NCBI GenBank assembly: GCA_013400975.1
Contig: WBMZ01012074.1
Span: 1 to 64,000, forward strand
Origin: Atrichornis clamosus
Taxonomy: Eukaryota > Chordata > Aves > Passeriformes > Menuridae
Reading direction: 5' to 3'
Length of the DNA: 64,000 nt
Numbering within the stretch: position 1 is the first letter of the stretch; each line of letters begins with the position of its first letter. The notes below the pieces were generated by a model. It ran no database searches, was not told where the DNA came from, and was given only the letters and a program-made list of their open reading frames with translations. Below, in pieces: positions 57,831 through 64,000 of the stretch. Both the position numbers and the translations under genes were made by a program.

Positions 57831-60800
57831 AAAAAGACCTTGGCATGAAAATAAGGACTGTAGCATGACTGATTTGAAATAATGATCAATATCTTATTTT
57901 TAAGAATAGCCACAAGTTCCAAGTTTAAAATTAGAACAGGAAAAAAATTTGACTTTTCTACCACTCAAGCTACTCTTGACACTTTGAGTTCTGTTTAACT
58001 TTGAGTAAAAAGGACAAATGGAGATATACTTTACCTCACAGAATAGGAAGGTCTAACAAATTTGGATCAGAGATGCTGAAATACTTATGGAAAACTCAAA
58101 ATTTAGAGGAAAAAAATACCTTTCCTACGTAATTTTTAATATTTAGAAATGCATTTTCTCTCTGCAAGCTACCTCAAAGAAACTAGTTTCACTGAAAACC
58201 TTGGTATTATATAAATGGTATAATTTTATGCCTCTGGACATTTTGTGTTTCCTGTTTCATCCCAGTAAAAGGTGAGTTGCCATTATACACCTTTATTTGT
58301 GCACACACTTTATGAAACCAGCCATACCCTTGCACCTCTGTTCACTTAATTACATTTACTCCAGATCCAGTGTCTTGATGCATTTAGGCAGGGATTTGAA
58401 GACAAAGTCAACAAACCTTTGGGTGTATTTTTAGGTTGTTTAGCTTGGGACATTGTAGTCATGAATGAGAATTCATGCATGAGAATAAAGGTATTTATTA
58501 GATTAACCTGATTGTTAGTACATTTCATGTGGTGCTTGCAGGGACTTTTCTGACAAAGCAATTGTTGGTTAAAAATCAAATGTTCTAAAGGAAAAAGTCA
58601 GATTCAGCAATACTTTTATTGACATGCTGAAATGTCAGGGAGCACATGCATGAGGGGGAAAGGAGAGAGGGGCACTGCAGCCCAGTGGTGAGGATACCTG
58701 AGCAGATACAGAAGGCCACAGATTAAACTTCCACGCCCACCAAAATGAATTTTTCCCATCAGGAGATGGAGTTCTACCTTTCAGTAGGACACAGTTAGTA
58801 AAACTACTGTCTTCATGATTGCATGGAGACCTATAGTATAAAATAACCAAGTCATCCCAGTGAAGACACAAAAAATATTGCCTATTTTAAGGCAACTATG
58901 CTTCACAGTGTCTTGCTCACTTTACTGGGTTTCCTAAAGTGAAGCACTTTCAGTTCAAGGACATCTTCATCTTTAGCTCTTGTTTATTTTTCTTGTCACT
59001 GGTCTATTGTTCTCTGGAGGAACATTAAACATCTCAATGGTATGGCTTACATGTGAAATATACAGTTGGTTCAGCACAGAGGGCTTCATTTTAGGGCTCA
59101 TATTAGTGTGTCCCTTGTGAGTTGATATTATGCCATTTTTGTCCTTAGATCTTATAGGGAAAGCTATCATCCAGTAAATTGCCTTAGTCAGATAAACATT
59201 ACCAGATAGATCTCTTCCTGACTCTCTCAGCAATGGGCTCTGCAGAAGGAAAGGTCATTGTTCATTCTCTTTCACTTTATCCTGCTCAATTGTTCCTCAT
59301 TGTATCAAGACAGAGTCAGTTAGTTTTTACCAAGGTGAACTTAGGAAATAATAGTAACATAAACACACAGCTTAAGTGAACCAAAATATTTGACAGTTCA
59401 GGGAGAGTGCATTGACTCTTCCAGGAACTTTCTTATTCACTTTAATTCTGCCCCGTGTTCACCAGCGTGTAAACCTTTTCCACCCTCTTGGTTTTCTACT
59501 TTTGCGCTTCAAAGCCTGTAGAACAATTTTGCAGCCTTACTATGATTTGGAAAAGGCTTTGTTCTATGTCTGCCAAGGGGTAAATCCTATTTAATTGTTT
59601 TTCAGTGTAAGAAAAAGGATAAAGGGTTTACAAAGGCAAAGACAAATGAATAGAGTTATCTATTTTTAACTGTGTCTAGCTTGTCTGTCCATAGGCAGAG
59701 TAATAACTGTTAGTATGGCAAATATCATGACTTGGTCTCTACTAGCCAGGAATGTTTGGGATGGAATGGGGGAGTCATTTTTCCTCTGTATTCTAGCACT
59801 GCCGTCACTTGGTCATGTTGCATCTCCAGCTTACTGCTGGCCTGGCCATGCACTGCTGGCCTGGCCCCAGCACAGCCCCTCTTGGAGGCATTTAGACTGG
59901 ATAGTCTAAAATGCTCCCTGCCTGACTTGCTGAATTAATGAAGATTTCAAATTCTTCAAGATGGTGCAAAAAGTTCAGGCCATTGCTGGTTTCTGGATTA
60001 TGATGGTGTAAGTCCACTGTAATTTCATACATTCAAAACTTGGAGCAATTTTTTTCATTGAATTCCCTATAGATGCATCTTGGTGTGACATCTGAGGTGA
60101 GATCAGCATCAAGCAGGGCCTTGTTAAAGAAGCTGGCAAGAGCAGTTCCTTTACGGTAGGCATTATTTCAATTTTATTCATTTGTACGGGAGCCAAGGGT
60201 TGTGCATTTGAATCTGTTTAAATGTAATTTGGATTGGATTAGTTTAACCCAGAGACCATATAGGGTAGACTGATGCTTTCATATAATCAGTGAGTCATAT
60301 AAGGATTGCAGCCACCACTAAATATCTCAAATAAAGCTTGGGATTGCGGTGAGTATTGGAGTAACAGATGATGTGACCAAGGGGCAGCCATTAGCACTTA
60401 CCCAAATGAGACAGATCACACCTCAGTAGGGTTTGTGAGTGCTAATGGGCAGGAATTACAGGGGCAGCCCCAGATCATGCTTTTAGCATATGCTGAAGGC
60501 TATTCAACTCTTCTCCCTGATCCTGTAGGGATTAGGCTGATGAAGAGAATGAGAGCTTCCAGATGCAGGTTTTTTGGTAACCTCTCTTTTTGCTCAAATC
60601 CTTCCTTTTATTTGGATGTGAAGGGAGTACCATAGCCACAAAGCTCAGGCTCAGCTCCAAGGCTGGGCAGCCCTTTCACTCTGCAGGCTCCCTGGAGTCT
60701 CCTCCACAGTCCAAATTTGATTTTTTGATCCTAAAATGGAGACAACCATGAGCCCATTTGGCATTTCTGGTTTTGCATTCAGTTGGGTATGACTTACAGA

Positions 60801-62168
60801 AGTAGTCTAGAAATTCTAGTTGGGAAAGCCTTCTTTGCTTTTCTTTGTCTTTGGAATAGCACAAACATCTCAGAATTTTAGGTCAATAGTTTGTTGGACT
60901 TATGTTATCCTCAGTCTTACTACTTCTGCATTTGGAAATCCAAGCTTTTCAGAAAATGCTTGCTGAACATTTTTGTATCTTCTGCACACATACAAGAACC
61001 CCAACTAATCTGGGATGCTGCAAAGGTTGTTCCCACAGGCAAATTGATCTCTCTGTGCTGAAAATCCTGTCTTCAATCCTTCGAAAAATAGAAGACATTC
61101 AACTGTTTCACCGGCAACTGTCTGGTGTTCACTGAAAGCCAGTCAGACTGTGGGAACTGACCTCGAGCAAACTTGATTTATTTTGTACTCTAGCAACTCT
61201 ATCAATCCACCTTTTCTGAAATTTTTCATAATTCTAAGAATCAGAAAGAAGCTAAATAACAAAAAGGCCTATGCAAACTCTCAGCTCAAACCTATACGTG
61301 TTGCACAATGTGTGCCTGACAGCAGTGCTCTTGATCTGTAGAAGTACACTGCAAAGTTGTCTGCAGAATTGCTCTCAATGGGCCAACAAGTCCATCAGTG
61401 TTCTGCTTTGTGATTCTCTGTCAAGCCCCTGTGACATAGTATGTACAGAGAAGAGTTTGCTAAGCATTACATTCATATGAATCTGCCTGCCCTGCAGAAA
61501 TGCCACACTGAATCAAGCTGAGGATCTGCTATTCTGATATTCTGACACTGACTAAAACTAGTTGTCCTGGAAGATATAGCTGTGCAATAGCTGAGAAGTT
61601 AGGTAGGTTGAGGATAGGTTCTGTATCCCGCATTCTGATTTTTCTTGCAAAATACCACCCTGCTTTTATAGGAAGCAGGCTTTTTCTTCCCAACATCAGG
61701 TTGGAAAGCTCTCATCTATGTCTAGAGTTCAAGGTGGATATTAATAATCTCTTTCCTATCCAGATGACTCAGAGCTTTCCTCAGACATCATTACTGGGAA
61801 AAAATAAGGTATTGGAACACTTGTCGTCTGGGCCCAGAGCTGAAATGAAATTTTCTCTCATCACTATAACACAAGGTAATTGCATTGCATGCATTTGTGT
61901 TGTCTTAGTTGCAAAAGGTCACTTAGATTCTTGTGCATCTCCTTCAGTTGTGTCTTGCCAAGACTGTGACAAATAGTTATGAGAAGTCTCTCACAGTGCT
62001 CAGCTATTGTTCCAAAGCAGAGAAAATACATCTACTGCACTGAGCCTGCAAGTTTCTACCCCTCTCATAGCATCTGTCCTTAAATATCACCTCTATGCTC
62101 ACTGTGCTTCTTCAGCAGAACTTTAACACCTTCAACATTTCTTTAGCTTCTCAGAGTTTGGTCAAGGC
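57831..62168. other. Noncoding stretch, nothing recognised
   Basis: AT-rich, with frames of up to 122 codons (61608-61976 plus) lacking any motif. A small GCTGGCCTGGCC duplication lies at 59836-59864. No mobile element was recognised. Confidence 0.45.
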
Positions 62169-62312
62169 TCACAGAATCACAGAATATTCTGAGTTGGAAG
62201 GGACCCACAAGGATAATTGAATTCAGCTCTTGAGTGAGCGGTGCATACTGGGATCAAACACACAACCTTGGCATTGTTAGCACCATGCTCTAACCAACTG
62301 AGCTTCAGCTGA
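62169..62312 (-). mobile_element. tRNA-derived SINE with CR1-like 3' tail (TguSINE1-like)
   Basis: On the minus strand the element begins with a tRNA-like head: an A box AAGCTCAGTTGG (reverse complement of 62294-62305), then TTAGAGCATGGTGCTAA, then a B box TGTTTGATCCC (reverse complement of 62250-62260). This order and the GCTAACAATGCCAAGG segment fit a tRNA-Ile ancestor. The tail then reads GGGTCCCTTCCAACTCAGAA and ends in ATTCTGTGATTCTGTGAG, the CR1 3' end. Such a chimera would be transcribed by RNA polymerase III and moved by a CR1 enzyme. As I recall, this is the TguSINE1 type known from songbirds. It is not a functional tRNA gene, because the acceptor stem and 3' half are missing. Confidence 0.85.
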
Positions 62313-62753
62313 GAAGGATCTTGGCCTTGCTCATTTAACTGCTTCAGCACCAAAATCTCAGAGGTTTTTTTCAGATATGAAGACCACTGACCCTGTCCTC
62401 TTTTGCCATCACTGTAGCAAGAAAGACAAATAGCAACAGCAGGAGACGACACAAAGAGTTTTGTCTTCTAATTCGACATTTTGGGGATTCAGTTAGCAGA
62501 ATCACTGCACAGGGTTTATAGAGCTTTGTCCCAGCTCTGGTGTTGGCCACAGATCCCCAAAAGCTGCCACACAGGGGTCACACTGCCATGAGCTCAGTCC
62601 AGAGCCTGACAAAGAGGCTGGTTAGAATGTGACTTTTGAGGACACTGGATGGAAATAGGAGCTCAGCTTCTGACATGTGCCTAAGTGCTTCTTAGGGGAA
62701 GCCACAAGCCTCTGTGTTTTAGACTTTTTTTTTTCCACATGGATAGGCAAGCA
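62313..62753. other. Noncoding stretch, nothing recognised
   Basis: Short sequence between the SINE and a CR1 remnant. No frame or repeat of note. Confidence 0.5.
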
Positions 62754-62830
62754 GTGGAACAGAGAGGTTTCCTAGAGAAGCTGTGCAGTCTCCATTGGAG
62801 GTATTTTAGATCCAGATGGGTCAATTTGTG
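62754..62830 (+). mobile_element. Small decayed CR1 remnant
   Basis: TGGAACAGAGAGGTTTCCTA, then GCTGTGCAGTCTCCATTGGA and GGTATTTTAGATCC follow the order of the CR1 C-terminal coding segment for HWNRLP..VVESPSLE..FK, with many changes. No tail remains. The minus frame at 62772-63083 crosses it antisense. Confidence 0.6.
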
Positions 62831-64000
62831 GCCAACACCGTGACTCTGAGCTCAGCTTTGCCTTGGGATCTCTAAGCAGAACAACCCTGGGGTGTGCAGC
62901 CTCCTGCAGAGCAGGGGATGCAGCCTGCTGCTCTGTGAACACCTTTCTTTGGGAGATGGTAAAGGAGTCATCTTCCACTGAAGGCATGTTCCCATGCGCC
63001 ATCAACTCTGTCACCTCTGCTCTCACAGCTCTGGGAGGAGCTGGGGCCACCTGTGGCTGCTTGCCTACCAAAATACTGCTCACATGGCCAGCGTGGGGTT
63101 TAAGTAATTTATACTGTTTTCCTTCAGTAAATGCTTAAGAAAGGTCATGAAAACACAATTCTGTGCAGTTTTATTATTTACTTCATTCCTCTCACCATAA
63201 AAGATTGAGTTTGGTATCTTTTTTTACTTAAATCAAAGAACAAAACCCAAGCAAGATTCCTCAAAATTCAGTCCAGGATAATTTTTGGGTAAAATTTCAG
63301 ATTCATCATTTTTGTGAAAAGCAGGAACACCTGCCAGATACTTTTCTTTCTGATTTTTTGGAATAAAAACTGAGTATGTTAGGGGATCATGCAGGCACAA
63401 CTGGTTGTCAGAGCTCACCTACAGTAGTAGAGAATGCAAATTAAATTGCTCTGAAACTTCTTTTATAATATCACTACTCTCTGGGTGCGTAGAGCACGTA
63501 CCCAAGGATTTGTGCGTCAGTCTCCATGGGCACAGGCAGGCACAAGGTGGAGAAGTTTGAAAGAGAGATAAAACATGCAACCTTTTGAAATTTATCTGGT
63601 TGGAGCACAAAGTAATACATAAAAGAAAAATTCATTTTCTGTGTTTACAGTTTATGTTAAATGCCATTGTAGATAGAATCTCAGTCACAAAGGCAGACAG
63701 TTTGGTTCAGGGTGATTCGATTACTAGCTTTTTTAATGGAAATGTCACTATTTCAAAGCAGCAGTGCTGAGTATTAACTTCAGGCATGTCATGTGGCAAC
63801 AAGTTGGACTAATCTCTTCTGTCACAACGGGTTCAGTGCCTCCTCTTTTTTTTTTTTCATTTTGGGTTTAAATAAGACTCATAAAAAAAAAATCTCAGCA
63901 GTTGTGCACAATTAGCAGCAAATGGGGCAGGAAGCCTGTGCCTGCCCCAGCGCAGGGACAAGAGAGGGATCACACAGGTGACAGAAGTACATCAGCATGA
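62831..64000. other. Noncoding stretch to the window end
   Basis: GC-richer to about 63100, where frames on both strands stay open (62863-63138 plus and 62772-63083 minus). It is then AT-rich, with T and A runs near 63846 and 63883. No gene, RNA or known repeat was recognised. Confidence 0.45.

Noticed and set aside
61608..61976. 122-codon plus-strand frame
   Set aside because: No recognisable domain and no repeat or splice context. This length is within chance expectation for 64 kb in six frames.
62250..62305. Possible tRNA-Ile gene
   Set aside because: A and B boxes are present, but there is no complete acceptor stem or T-arm closure, and the sequence runs into a CR1 tail. It is a SINE head.
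62772..63083. 103-codon minus-strand frame with a plausible composition
   Set aside because: Its C-terminal part is antisense to a CR1 remnant, and the plus strand is open over the same bases because of GC content.
1..64000. CRISPR array, operon or phage-like system
   Set aside because: No regularly spaced repeats, no closely packed same-strand genes and no ribosome-binding-site pattern. All recognisable content is vertebrate.

Overview
The window looks like avian nuclear DNA, most likely from a songbird (oscine passerine). It is AT-rich and noncoding. Its recognisable repeats are CR1 LINE 3' ends, one short element with a tRNA-like head and a CR1-like tail (the TguSINE1 type as I recall it from passerines), and one LTR-type repeat that I recognise from passerine genomes. 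I see no bacterial-style operons, no CRISPR array, no rRNA, and no protein-coding gene that I can support. No open frame longer than about 120 codons lies outside repeats, and none of the shorter ones shows a family motif. The window is best read as intergenic DNA or the inside of a very large intron.

Layout. 1-2.4 kb: a pyrimidine-rich start, then a minus-strand CR1 with an expanded pentanucleotide tail. 3.0-3.24 kb: a small CpG cluster behind a TATA-like box. 4.8-4.95 kb: an old plus-strand CR1 remnant. 5-20.6 kb: mostly featureless, with a C/T-rich block at 14.0-14.5 kb. 20.65-21.18 kb: a minus-strand LTR-like repeat. 22.7-23.0 kb: a GC-rich block. 23.9-24.5 kb: decayed inverted-repeat material. 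27.7-28.07 kb: an exon-like stretch with poly(A) signals. 29.6 kb: a hairpin. 31.8-32.29 kb: a plus-strand CR1 with a duplicated 3' tail. 33.08 kb: a run of 58 T. 35.6 kb: a CCAAT/TATA/AATAAA triplet. 37.4 kb: a TTTTA/TTTA microsatellite. 40.0-41.48 kb: a minus-strand CR1 crossed by an exact 403-bp duplication around a single N, almost certainly an assembly error. 45.3 kb: a perfect 20-bp-stem palindrome. 46.2-46.4 kb: a second CpG-rich patch. 49.5 kb: an old inverted repeat. 52.8-53.6 kb: a minus-strand CR1. 55-58 kb: AT-rich stretches that look like conserved noncoding DNA. 62.2 kb: the tRNA-headed SINE. 62.75 kb: a small CR1 remnant.

No genes work together here. The interpretable content is the retroposon record (a LINE, a SINE with a LINE-like tail, and an LTR repeat), a few possible regulatory patches, and one assembly defect. 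I did not find a previously undescribed biological system. The most solid unusual observations are the duplication around the N, the perfect palindrome at 45.3 kb, the tRNA/CR1 chimera and the doubled CR1 tail.
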